From CAIKMD01 sp963729935 (lineage in GTDB: Bacteria; Pseudomonadota; Alphaproteobacteria; ATCC43930; CGMCC-115725), in assembly GCA_963729935.1 (NCBI GenBank), contig CAVSPW010000011.1, positions 62,001 to 126,000 on the forward strand: 64,000 bases of DNA, in the 5' to 3' direction. Numbering within the stretch: the stretch's first letter is position 1; every line of letters begins with the position of its first letter. Of the stretch, positions 35,917 to 44,527 are shown one piece after another. The notes under the pieces were generated by a model. The model saw only the letters and a program-made list of their open reading frames with translations. It had not been told where the DNA came from and did not search any database. A program made the position numbers and the translations under genes.

Positions 35917-37157
35917 TTTTCGGCGTGGTCGAGCGCATGGTGGCTTTCCGCTATCTTCGGGCGCGCCGCCAAGAAGGCTTCATCTCGGTGATTGCCGTGT
36001 TCTCGCTCTTGGGCATCGCGCTGGGCGTTGCCACCTTGATCGTGACCATGGCCGTGATGAACGGATTTCGTGGCGAGCTTCTGGGGCGGATCCTCGGTTT
36101 CAACGGCCACATCAACGTCTATGCGGCGCAAGGCTCGCTCACCGACTACGATGCCGAAGCCGCGCTGGTGCGGCGTCTTCCCGGCATCGTCTCGGTCCGG
36201 CCGATCGTCGAGGGCCAAGTCATGGCGAGTGCCGGCTCGCAAGCTTCTGGCGCGCTGGTGCGCGGCATGAGCGAGAAAGACCTGGCGGGCCAGTCTTTGA
36301 TCGCAAGCCATCTATCCCCCGACGCCCTGGCAGGATTTAAAGACAACAACGTGCTGATCGGCAGCCGACTGGCCTTGCGCCTGGGTATCCGGCCGGGCGG
36401 CAGTATCACACTCATCTCGCCCCAAGGCACGGCCACGGTTTTCGGCACCGTGCCGCGGATCAAGACCTATCACGTCGCCGGCACCTTCGAGGTCGGCATG
36501 TATGAGTTCGACAATTCCGTCGTCTTCATGCCGATGGAAGCGGCGCAAACCTTCTTCAACCTCGACAAGGCCGTCTCGAGCCTCGAGGTGATGGTTGCCG
36601 ACCCGGACGACGTACGCGCCTTTGACCGCGAGATCTATGACGCGCTCGGCGGCAAGGCGCGCATCTTCGACTGGCAGCAAAGCAATTTGAGCTTCTTCAA
36701 TGCCGTCGAGGTCGAGCGAAACGTCATGTTCCTCATCCTGACCTTGATCATCCTGGTCGCGGCCTTCAATATCGTCTCGAGCATGATCATGCTGGTGAAG
36801 GACAAGGGTCGCGACATTGCGATTCTGCGTACGATGGGCGCTACCCGCGGCATGATCATGCGGATTTTCATCCTGGCCGGCGCCAGCGTCGGCATCGTCG
36901 GCACGCTGGCCGGCTTCGTTCTGGGGGTCGAGTTCGCGGAGCATATCGAGGCCATCCGTCGCTTTATTCAATCGATCATCGGGACCGATCTCTTCTCCGC
37001 CGAGATCTATTTCCTCACGCAGATTCCGGCGCGCGTGGATCCCTACGAGGTCGGCACCGTCCTCGCCATGGCCTTTGGGCTGTCTTTGCTTGCGACCATC
37101 TATCCTTCCTGGCGGGCGGCGCGGCTCGATCCGGTCGAAGCGCTCCGGTATGAGTGA
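35913..37157 (+). CDS. lolC: Lipoprotein-releasing ABC transporter permease LolC/LolE
   Basis: A 414-residue inner-membrane protein with four transmembrane helices: one near the N-terminus (SVIAVFSLLGIALGVATLIV), then a periplasmic domain of about 220 residues, then three C-terminal helices of the FtsX type (from about 270). It extracts lipoproteins from the inner membrane for LolA. Only one permease gene is present, so it probably acts as a homodimer (LolF-like arrangement). LolD follows six bases later. The ATMGA-like motif RTMGATRGMIMRIF is the LolD-contacting coupling helix. Confidence 0.94.
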   Translation: MIFGVVERMVAFRYLRARRQEGFISVIAVFSLLGIALGVATLIVTMAVMNGFRGELLGRILGFNGHINVYAAQGSLTDYDAEAALVRRLPGIVSVRPIVEGQVMASAGSQASGALVRGMSEKDLAGQSLIASHLSPDALAGFKDNNVLIGSRLALRLGIRPGGSITLISPQGTATVFGTVPRIKTYHVAGTFEVGMYEFDNSVVFMPMEAAQTFFNLDKAVSSLEVMVADPDDVRAFDREIYDALGGKARIFDWQQSNLSFFNAVEVERNVMFLILTLIILVAAFNIVSSMIMLVKDKGRDIAILRTMGATRGMIMRIFILAGASVGIVGTLAGFVLGVEFAEHIEAIRRFIQSIIGTDLFSAEIYFLTQIPARVDPYEVGTVLAMAFGLSLLATIYPSWRAARLDPVEALRYE

Positions 37158-37163
37158 GACGAT

Positions 37164-37850
37164 ATGAGCGAGGCGGCGCCGACGCTTGAGCTGCGCCGGG
37201 TGACGCGGACCTATCAGCAAGGCGGGACGCCGCTTCCGGTCCTGCGCGGCCTCTCGCTCAAGATCGCGGCGGGCGAGATCGTGGCGCTGGTCGGTCCCTC
37301 GGGCGCCGGGAAATCGACCTTGCTCCATCTCGCGGGGCTCTTGGAACGGCCCGATGGCGGTACCGTCCTGTTGAACGGGACGGATTGCAGCCGGATGAAC
37401 GATCTGCAACGGACTGAGGCGCGGCGCTCCTCGATTGGTTTCGTCTATCAGTTCCATTATCTGCTGCCCGAATTCTCGGCTCTAGAGAATATCGCCCTGC
37501 CGCAAATGATCGCCGGAACATCGCGCCGCGCCGCGCGGGCGCGGGCGATGGAGCTTCTGGGCTTGGTCGGCTTGCAGCCCCGCGCCGAGCACCGGCCGGC
37601 GCGTCTCTCGGGCGGCGAGCAGCAGCGCGTCGCCATCTTGCGCGCGCTCGCCAATAAGCCGCGGCTTCTGCTGGGCGACGAGCCGACCGGAAATCTCGAT
37701 CACCACACTGCCGACGAAGTGACCGCCGTCCTGATCGATCTGGTGCGGCGCACGGGGCTTGCCGCGCTCATCGCAACCCATAATCTTGCCCTCGCGGGCC
37801 GGATGGACCGGGTGCTGTCGCTTGAGGATGGGCTGGTGGCCGAAGTTTAA
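37164..37850 (+). CDS. lolD: Lipoprotein-releasing ABC transporter ATPase
   Basis: A 228-residue ATPase with Walker A GPSGAGKST, Q-loop FVYQFHYLLPEF, signature LSGGEQQR, Walker B LLLGDEPTGNLD and H-loop ATHN. It powers lipoprotein release with the permease encoded immediately upstream. Length and the FHYLLPEF Q-loop are typical of the LolD/MacB subfamily. Confidence 0.95.
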   Translation: MSEAAPTLELRRVTRTYQQGGTPLPVLRGLSLKIAAGEIVALVGPSGAGKSTLLHLAGLLERPDGGTVLLNGTDCSRMNDLQRTEARRSSIGFVYQFHYLLPEFSALENIALPQMIAGTSRRAARARAMELLGLVGLQPRAEHRPARLSGGEQQRVAILRALANKPRLLLGDEPTGNLDHHTADEVTAVLIDLVRRTGLAALIATHNLALAGRMDRVLSLEDGLVAEV

Positions 37851-37949
37851 CGGCGCAACAATATTGCCGCAAAATGGCCTTGAAAAACTCGGGGCTGCGC
37901 CGGCCGCCCGCGTCCTACAATCAAGATCAGTGTTCTTCGGGAGACGAAG

Positions 37950-38171
37950 ATGACGGGACGCTCCCTGTGGTCTGCCCTCATGCTGGCTTGGCTGAGCGCG
38001 ACAAGCGCGCCCAGCCTGCCAGAAGGGCCATTGCCTTTCGACGTCTTGCTCAGCGGACAAGAGAGCGGCGGGGAATCAACGATCCTTGCCGATGCCGACG
38101 GGATGGACGGCCCCATCGCGACGGCGACGCCGGGCGAATCATCGAAATCCGCGGTCAAATCCTCGCGATAG
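37950..38171 (+). CDS. Small putative secreted protein, unknown
   Basis: A 73-residue reading frame with an N-terminal hydrophobic segment resembling a signal peptide (MTGRSLWSALMLAWLSATSA) and a Ser/Gly/Asp-rich remainder. Support is a strong ribosome site (GGGAG six bases before the ATG) and a TACAAT hexamer about 35 bases upstream. No family was recognised. It may be a real small exported protein or a chance frame. It faces the carboxymuconolactone-decarboxylase-like gene, whose end is 33 bases away. Confidence 0.4.
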   Translation: MTGRSLWSALMLAWLSATSAPSLPEGPLPFDVLLSGQESGGESTILADADGMDGPIATATPGESSKSAVKSSR

Positions 38172-38204
38172 ATCGCCCGGAGCTTCGTTGCGCCGCGCGA
38201 GCCG

Positions 38205-38750
38205 TCACCCCGCGAGGCGCGCCGGCGCATCGTCGGGCGGCGTGATGTCGAAGGCATTGGCCGTGCAGGAAACCATCGAGAATTGCCCGATCACGGCGAT
38301 GAGCGCGACCAAGTCCGCCTCGTTGAAGGCTTTGGCCGCCGCCTGATAGGTCGCGTCGCTCAGGCCCTTTTCGGCGAGGAGCTCCCGCGCCACCTCATAG
38401 GCGAGCCGTTCGCGCGGATTGGCCAGCTGCGGCGCCTTCCTTGCGTTGATCGCATCGATGGTCGCCTGATCGACGCCCGCGGCCAGCGAGCCGCGCACTT
38501 GCACCGCCCACGGATATTTCGCGCCCCAATGGCGGATCGCGGTCAGGACCGCGATCTGGCGCTCGCGGCCCGTGAGCGCGCTCTCGCGCAAGCAATTGCC
38601 CATCTCTTGCGACGCGCGCATCAGTCGCGGGTAACGGATATAGGCGTAGTAGGGCCCGCCGACCGGTCCGCCCGCCGCCTTGGCCTCGTCGTAGACGCGA
38701 CCTTGTTCGGCATTCATCTCTTCGCGCTTCAATACTTTGATCCGTGTCAT
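38205..38750 (-). CDS. Carboxymuconolactone decarboxylase family (AhpD-like) protein
   Basis: A 181-residue all-alpha protein of the CMD family. The core shows LTGRERQIAVLTAIRHWGAKYPWAVQVRG and a C-terminal FNEADLVALIAVIGQFSMV (quoted in parts). The CxxC redox pair of AhpD is absent; that position reads HWGAKYPW, with only an isolated Cys near the C-terminus, so a peroxidase-reductant role is unlikely. A decarboxylase or hydrolase on an aromatic-degradation intermediate is possible. The ATG at 38750 follows a perfect GGAGG. It diverges from dnaE. Confidence 0.82.
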   Translation of the reverse strand: MTRIKVLKREEMNAEQGRVYDEAKAAGGPVGGPYYAYIRYPRLMRASQEMGNCLRESALTGRERQIAVLTAIRHWGAKYPWAVQVRGSLAAGVDQATIDAINARKAPQLANPRERLAYEVARELLAEKGLSDATYQAAAKAFNEADLVALIAVIGQFSMVSCTANAFDITPPDDAPARLAG

Positions 38751-38885
38751 CCCGACCTCCCTCGATTGGCGTTTGCGGCTTGTTCCACGCGTCGAGTGTA
38801 GCCGATGCCGGGGCCCGTTGCTCGGGGCGAAGCGGGGGCATAAATTCCGCTTGCGCCGAGGCGATGCTCTGCCAAGCTGATCGCA

Positions 38886-41800
38886 ATGGCCTTCGCCGAT
38901 TTTATCCACCTCCGCGTTCACTCCGCCTATTCGCTCGCCGCAGGCGCGATCAAGCTCAAGGAGCTTGTCTCGCTGGCGAAGAAAAACGCCATGCCCGCCG
39001 TGGCGATGACCGATTCGGGCAATCTTTTCGGCGCGCTCGAATTCGCGATCGCGGCCGCGGAGTCGGGGGTTCAGCCGATCATCGGCTGCGTGCTGGGGCT
39101 GCGACGTGCCGATGCCGAAAATGGCCGACTCGGCGCGCGGATCGGCCCCGCCTTGCCGCCCGATCAGATCCTGCTGCTGGTGCAGAGCGAGGAGGGCTAT
39201 CGCAATCTTTTGAAGCTCGTCAGCAAGTCGTTTCTCGAAACTTCGGGCGGCGAAGTGGCGCAAATCGACCTCGCCGCGCTCGATGGCCACACGTCAGGCT
39301 TGTTGCTTCTGAGCGGCGGGCCGGCGGGGCCGGTGGGTCGGCTCCTTGGCGAGGGTCAAGAGCCGGCCGCCGAGGCGATGGTGGAGCAGCTCAAGGCGCT
39401 GTTTCCGGGCCGGCTCTATATCGAATTGCTGCGCCATGGAACGCCGGAAGAAGACCGAATCGAGGGCGGACTCATTGATCTTGCCGACAGACATGCATTG
39501 CCGCTGGTTGCGACCAACGATGCCCATTTTGCCGATCCGAGCTATTTCGAGGCGCATGACGTATTGCTTTGCATCGCCGACGGCGTGGTCCAGAGCGAGC
39601 CGAACCGGCGCCATCTGACCCGAGAGCATTATTTCAAATCGTCCGCGGAAATGCGTCAGCTCTTCGCCGATATTCCCGAGGCCTGCGACAACACGCTGGT
39701 GATCGCGCAGCGTTGCGGCTTTATGCCGGAGCCGCGCCAGCCCATCCTGCCCCCGTTCCCGAGCGCGAGCGGGCGCAAGGAAGAGGACGAACTGCGTGCC
39801 GCCGCGGCGGCCGGGCTTGAGCGCCGCCTCGAGGCGCAGGTTTATCGCGCGGAAATGACCGAGCCGGAGCGCGTCGCGGCCGCGCGGCCCTATCGCGAGC
39901 GATTGGCGTTCGAGCTCGGCACCATCATCAAGATGGGTTTCGCCGGCTATTTCCTGATCGTCGCCGAGTTCATCCAATGGTCAAAGGCGCAGGGCATTCC
40001 CGTGGGGCCGGGCCGCGGCTCGGGCGCAGGCTCGGTCGCCGCCTGGGCCTTGACCATCACCGATCTCGATCCCCTGCGCTTCGGCCTGCTGTTCGAGCGT
40101 TTCCTCAATCCCGAGCGCGTCTCGATGCCCGATTTCGACATCGATTTCTGCCAGGACCGTCGCGACGAGGTTATTCGCCACGTCCAGGAGAAATACGGAA
40201 AGGATCGCGTCGCGCAGATCATCACCTTCGGCAAATTGCAGGCGCGCGCCGTGTTGCGCGATGTCGGCCGCGTCTTGGCCATGCCCTATAGCCAGGTCGA
40301 CCGCATCTGCAAGCTGGTGCCCAATAATCCGGCCAATCCCGTCACCTTGAAACAGGCGATCGATGGCGAGCCGGCGCTGCAACAGATGCGCGACGAGGAC
40401 GAGTCCGTGGCGCGGCTCATCGCCATCGCGATGAAGCTCGAAGGTCTCTATCGCCACGCCTCGACCCATGCGGCGGGTGTCGTCATCGGCGATCGCGCCT
40501 TGGAAGAGCTCGTTCCGCTCTATCGCGATCCCCGATCGGACATGCCGGTCACGCAATTCAGCATGAAATATGTCGAGCTGGCGGGGCTGGTGAAGTTCGA
40601 TTTTCTGGGCCTGAAGACGCTGACGGTGCTCGCGAATGCGTGCGAGATCTTGGGCGCGCGCGGCATCGCGCTCGATCTTACGGCCTTGCCGCTCGACGAT
40701 GCAGCGAGCTACGCGCTCATGGCGCGCGGCGATACGGTCGGCATCTTCCAACTCGAAGGCTCGGGCATGCGCGACATGCTGAAAAAGCTGGGCCCCGACC
40801 GGTTCGAGGACATCATCGCGGTGGTGGCGCTCTACCGCCCCGGTCCGATGGAGAACATTCCGCGTTATATCGAAGTGAAGCATGGGCGCGAAAAGCCCGA
40901 TTACCTGCATCCGTCATTGAAGCCGATCCTCGAAGAGACTCACGGCATCATCATCTACCAAGAGCAGGTGATGGAAATCGCCAAGGTCTTGTCCGGTTAT
41001 TCGCTCGGCAGCGCCGATCTCTTGCGCCGCGCGATGGGCAAGAAGATCAAGGCCGAGATGGATGCGCAGCGCAGGCAATTCGTCGATGGCGCCATCGCAC
41101 GCGGGGTCGCCCCCGATCTTGCCGAACATATCTTCGATTTGGTGGCGAAATTCGCCGGCTACGGCTTCAACAAGTCGCATGCGGCCGCCTATGCGCTGGT
41201 CGCTTACCAAACGGCCTATCTGAAAGCGAATCATCCGGTCGAATTTCTCGCCGCTTCGATGAGCCTCGATATCGGCAATACCGACAAGCTCAATCTATTT
41301 CGTCAGGAATGCGTGCGGCTGGGCATCAAAGTCCTGCCGCCCGACATCAACCGCTCGAATGTCGGCTTTTGCGTCGAGCAGACCGCGGACGGAGCTGCGA
41401 TCCGCTATGCCTTGGCCGCGGTCAAGGGCGTCGGCGCCGCCGCGATGCAGCAAATCATCGGCGAACGCGAATCGAACGGAGCCTTCAAAGACCTCTTCGA
41501 CTTCGCACGGCGTCTCGACGTCAAGAGTTTCAACCGCCGGCAGTTCGAGAGCCTCGTTCGCGCCGGCGCATTCGATGGGCTCAACCGCAATCGTGCGCAG
41601 ACCTTCGCTGCAATCGATCTCTTGTTGCGCCACGCGAGTGCCGCGGCCGACGAACGCCAGAGCCACCAGGAAAATCTCTTTGGCCAAGGCGAGGCGGCGC
41701 GGCAGGGCGCCATCCTGGCGCCGGTCGCGGACTGGCCCTCGGTCGAGCGTCTTCAGCAGGAATTCGCGGCGATCGGCTTTTACCTCTCGAGCCACCCGCT

Positions 41801-42362
41801 CGATGCCTATGGCAAGAGCCTGCAACGTGTCGGCGTCGTACGTTTCGGCGAATTGTCCGAGCGGCTGGCCGCTGGGGGTTCGACGCGCTATCGGCTGGCG
41901 GGTATCGTCATCGGCAAGAAGGAGCGGAGTTCGGCCGAGGGGCGGCGCTTTGCCTTTGTCCAGATGTCGGATGTGAGCGGCGTGTTCGAAGTGACCCTCT
42001 TCTCCGAAGTATTGGCGCAAAGCCGCCAAATGCTCGAGAGTGGGCAACCACTGCTGGTCACGGCCGATATCCGTGCCGAAGGAGACTCCCTCCGTGTCAC
42101 GGGACAGAAGATCGAGCCCTTGGACCGGATTGTCGCCGAGGCGGCGGCGGGCATGAAGGTTGTCCTCGCCGAAACCGGGGCGCTCGAACCCCTCAAGAGC
42201 CTGATGCGCGGCGAGGCCGGCGGGCGCGGCCGGGTGAGCGTTGTCGTTCCGCTGGTGGCGCAAGAGGTCGAGATCGCGCTACCCGGCGGTTTCAGAATCA
42301 GCCCGCGGGTCATCGCCTCGGCCCAAGCACTTCCCGGCATTCTTGCGGCACAAGAAATCTAA
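38886..42362 (+). CDS. dnaE: DNA polymerase III alpha subunit (replicative)
   Basis: A 1158-residue C-family polymerase, the replicative catalytic subunit. It has an N-terminal PHP domain (RVHSAYSLAAGAIKLKEL), palm with catalytic aspartates in MPDFDIDFCQDRRDEVI, fingers (KKLGPDRFEDIIAVVALYRPGPM, in parts), the beta-clamp and tandem HhH region, and a C-terminal OB-fold (GIVIGKKERSSAEGRRFAFVQM). Length and sequence distinguish it from the shorter DnaE2 near 60 kb. Its place after lolCD is conserved in alphaproteobacteria. Confidence 0.97.
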   Translation: MAFADFIHLRVHSAYSLAAGAIKLKELVSLAKKNAMPAVAMTDSGNLFGALEFAIAAAESGVQPIIGCVLGLRRADAENGRLGARIGPALPPDQILLLVQSEEGYRNLLKLVSKSFLETSGGEVAQIDLAALDGHTSGLLLLSGGPAGPVGRLLGEGQEPAAEAMVEQLKALFPGRLYIELLRHGTPEEDRIEGGLIDLADRHALPLVATNDAHFADPSYFEAHDVLLCIADGVVQSEPNRRHLTREHYFKSSAEMRQLFADIPEACDNTLVIAQRCGFMPEPRQPILPPFPSASGRKEEDELRAAAAAGLERRLEAQVYRAEMTEPERVAAARPYRERLAFELGTIIKMGFAGYFLIVAEFIQWSKAQGIPVGPGRGSGAGSVAAWALTITDLDPLRFGLLFERFLNPERVSMPDFDIDFCQDRRDEVIRHVQEKYGKDRVAQIITFGKLQARAVLRDVGRVLAMPYSQVDRICKLVPNNPANPVTLKQAIDGEPALQQMRDEDESVARLIAIAMKLEGLYRHASTHAAGVVIGDRALEELVPLYRDPRSDMPVTQFSMKYVELAGLVKFDFLGLKTLTVLANACEILGARGIALDLTALPLDDAASYALMARGDTVGIFQLEGSGMRDMLKKLGPDRFEDIIAVVALYRPGPMENIPRYIEVKHGREKPDYLHPSLKPILEETHGIIIYQEQVMEIAKVLSGYSLGSADLLRRAMGKKIKAEMDAQRRQFVDGAIARGVAPDLAEHIFDLVAKFAGYGFNKSHAAAYALVAYQTAYLKANHPVEFLAASMSLDIGNTDKLNLFRQECVRLGIKVLPPDINRSNVGFCVEQTADGAAIRYALAAVKGVGAAAMQQIIGERESNGAFKDLFDFARRLDVKSFNRRQFESLVRAGAFDGLNRNRAQTFAAIDLLLRHASAAADERQSHQENLFGQGEAARQGAILAPVADWPSVERLQQEFAAIGFYLSSHPLDAYGKSLQRVGVVRFGELSERLAAGGSTRYRLAGIVIGKKERSSAEGRRFAFVQMSDVSGVFEVTLFSEVLAQSRQMLESGQPLLVTADIRAEGDSLRVTGQKIEPLDRIVAEAAAGMKVVLAETGALEPLKSLMRGEAGGRGRVSVVVPLVAQEVEIALPGGFRISPRVIASAQALPGILAAQEI

Positions 42363-42392
42363 TCGCCGCGGCCAGGACGGCGCATTGATCCG

Positions 42393-42400
42393 TTAACCAT
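42393..42400 (+). promoter_or_regulatory. CtrA-like half site upstream of a small gene
   Basis: TTAACCAT matches the 8-mer CtrA recognition sequence described in Caulobacter and rhizobia. A second TTAA lies at 42415-42418, but the spacing is not the classical TTAA-N7-TTAA. It is in an AT-rich promoter-like stretch before the 99-residue protein. Confidence 0.3.
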
Positions 42401-42521
42401 ATGTTTCGATTGCGTTAATAATCGATTTTCGATATTTGCAGATCGACGAAACTTTGTCGCAAATTGAAGAGGTTTCGAAGCGGGCGTCGCGGTCGTGTCC
42501 AGCTTCAGGGAAGGAAAGAAA

Positions 42522-42821
42522 ATGATGGGACGCAACAGCGAAGCGCCGCGCGCTGGCTGGACGCTTGAAGCCGATCTCGATCCTAGCGATGAACAATTGC
42601 GACGCCGGCGCTGGCGGATTCTGCGTGTCGCGCTGCCGCGGGGGCAGAGTCTAGAACCCGTCCCGGCGCGAATTGCAACCCCGGAACAGTTCATCGGCTG
42701 GTTGATCGGCCGCCTCAGCGCGCAGTCGCTCATGAATTACTTCGAAGACCTCGAGGAAATCGCCAAACAGACCTGCGATCTAGAAATGCTCCGGCTGGCG
42801 CGAAAATACCTGCGGCGGTAG
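42522..42821 (+). CDS. Small soluble protein of unknown function
   Basis: A 99-residue basic protein (MMGRNSEAPRAGWTLE...). The middle is arginine-rich (DEQLRRRRWRILRVALP), and the C-terminal half is predicted helical (FIGWLIGRLSAQSLMNYFEDLEEIAKQ). I do not recognise a family. The start is well supported by AAGGA six bases upstream, and the upstream region is AT-rich and promoter-like. It stands alone between dnaE and hspQ. Confidence 0.6.
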   Translation: MMGRNSEAPRAGWTLEADLDPSDEQLRRRRWRILRVALPRGQSLEPVPARIATPEQFIGWLIGRLSAQSLMNYFEDLEEIAKQTCDLEMLRLARKYLRR

Positions 42822-42941
42822 GGGCCGGCTCCGGCTCGCCCGATCCGGCAGCGGCCTTGAGGCGACCCCGGATTTTTCTTATATAGCGGCGTGGCTGGGA
42901 GAGAGTGCCGAGGATCGCAACGCGGGTCAGGAGGGTCGGTC

Positions 42942-43286
42942 GTGAATAGGCCGCGGGTATTCCGCAGTGGTAAGTTTGCGGTCGGGGAAATCGTTCGGCA
43001 CCGGCTTTATCCATTTCGCGGCGTCATTTTTGATGTCGATCCGGTCTTCAACAATACCGACGAATGGTACCAGTCAATTCCGGCCGAACGGCGCCCGTCG
43101 AAGGATCAGCCCTTTTATCATCTGCTGGCGCAGAACGAGAGCGGTGGGCCCTATGAGGCCTATGTCTCCGAGCAGAACCTCGTTCCCGACGCGGAGAATG
43201 GACCGATTACCCATCCGACGATCGATGTGATGTTCGAGCGCTTCAGCGGCGACCGATACGTTCTGCGCGCAAGCCGCCGCCAATAA
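42942..43286 (+). CDS. hspQ: Heat shock protein HspQ (YccV-like, hemimethylated-DNA-binding fold)
   Basis: A 114-residue protein of the YccV/HspQ family. The core reads FAVGEIVRHRLYPFRGVIFDVDP, then DQPFYHLLAQNESGGPYEAYVSEQNL (quoted in parts), both diagnostic. In E. coli it was described as binding hemimethylated oriC DNA, and in Salmonella/Yersinia as a specificity-enhancing partner of Lon. It starts with GTG at 42942, with AGGAGG seven bases upstream. Its stop is five bases from the end of the convergent glycosyltransferase gene. Confidence 0.92.
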   Translation: MNRPRVFRSGKFAVGEIVRHRLYPFRGVIFDVDPVFNNTDEWYQSIPAERRPSKDQPFYHLLAQNESGGPYEAYVSEQNLVPDAENGPITHPTIDVMFERFSGDRYVLRASRRQ

Positions 43287-43291
43287 ACTCG

Positions 43292-44399
43292 TCACCGGCC
43301 CTTCCAGGTGAAGATCGCCGAGACCGCGTAATTCCATACCGAGCCGACGATGATCCCGGCGATGCCGGCGATCCACCATACCTCGCGCTCGGCAAAGAGA
43401 TATGACGCGATACCGATATTGGCCACCGCGCCGAGACTGCAGACCAAATAAAAGGACACGAGGCCGCGGAGGATGCGCCAGCCTTTGAGCCGGCGATCCG
43501 CGTAAGTGAAGAAATTATTCAGGAAAAAGTTTCCGGTCATCGCGGAAATCGCGGCAATGGTCTGCGACACCGTGAAGGTGAAGCCCAGCAGCTGCAGACA
43601 GGCCCAGAGTATGCTCATATGGATGACGACGCCGACGCCGCCGATGAACGCGAAGAGCGCAAAGCGCACCGGCACGATGTGGCCGATGAGCTTGTCGGCA
43701 AGGAGCATGGCGAATTCCCAGACGACCAGCGCATCGAGCTTGCTTTCGCCGTGCTGGCGTGGGCGGAACTCGTAAGGGAGCTCCTTGACCCGCGGCGTCG
43801 TCCGGGCCGACGCCATCACGTCGAGCAGAATTTTGAATCCCTGTGCGGAAAGCTGGCGTAACGCGTCCTCGAACACCGCGCGGCGCATCATGAAAAAACC
43901 GCTCATCGGATCGGCGATCTCGACCTTCGTGACGACGCGCGACAGCCAAGTCGCGATGGCGCTGGCGCGCTGGCGGCCGGCGTCCCAATCGCCGACACCG
44001 CCGCCCGCGACATAACGGCTGCCGACGACAAGATCGACGGGCTCGCTCCGCAGCGCGCCGAGCATCCGCGGCAACAGAACTCTCGTCGTGCTGCAAATCG
44101 GCGTCGATGACGGCGACGAAAGGCGATGACGAGGCCAGGATTCCCTCGATGCAGGCGCTCGAAAGGCCGCGCCGGCCGACGCGCTGCAGGCAGCGTATTC
44201 TGGGGTCCGTCCGCGCCAGGGCGCGGACCGCTTCGGCCGTGCCGTCGGGAGAATTGTCGTCGACGAAGATCGCCTCCCACGCGATTCCGGCAAGGACGGA
44301 GGAGAACCGTTCGACGAGCGGGAGAATATTTTCACGCTCGTTGAAGGTCGGTACCACAACCGTCAGATCGGGCACACTCAAGGTAATCCCTTCCACCAC
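43292..44399 (-). pseudogene. GT2 glycosyltransferase fused to GtrA-like membrane domain, frameshifted
   Basis: Two overlapping reading frames together make one protein. The first (from GTG 44399, or GTG 44375) gives LTVVVPTFNERENILPLVERF, VDDNSPDGTAE and VIDADLQHDES of a polyprenol-phosphate mannosyl/glucosyltransferase. After the DADLQHDE motif (about 44075-44090) the coding sense moves to another frame: LLPRMLGALRSEPVDLVVGSRY, MSGFFMMRR and a C-terminal four-helix GtrA domain (from about 43650). The intact protein would make undecaprenyl- or dolichyl-phosphate-linked sugar. It is either a broken gene or a one-base sequencing error. Confidence 0.8.
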
Positions 44400-44471
44400 G
44401 ACAGTGGCGGAACGTGCTCGCCCGCCGCCGATTTGTCTAACCGACGCAGCTTAATAGCAAATTAGTCGCAG

Positions 44472-44501
44472 TTGACAATCGCATGCCCGCATGCGGATCA
44501 T
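44472..44501 (+). promoter_or_regulatory. Promoter with palindromic operator for the three-receptor ABC importer
   Basis: -35 TTGACA (44472-44477), 18-base spacer, -10 GATCAT (44496-44501). The spacer contains the inverted repeat CGCATGC-CC-GCATGCG at 44480-44495. A palindrome between -35 and -10 is the classic position for a repressor. The start codon of the first binding protein lies 27 bases after the -10. Confidence 0.6.
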
Positions 44502-44527
44502 GCGCCAGGGAACAGGGGAGGACCGCC

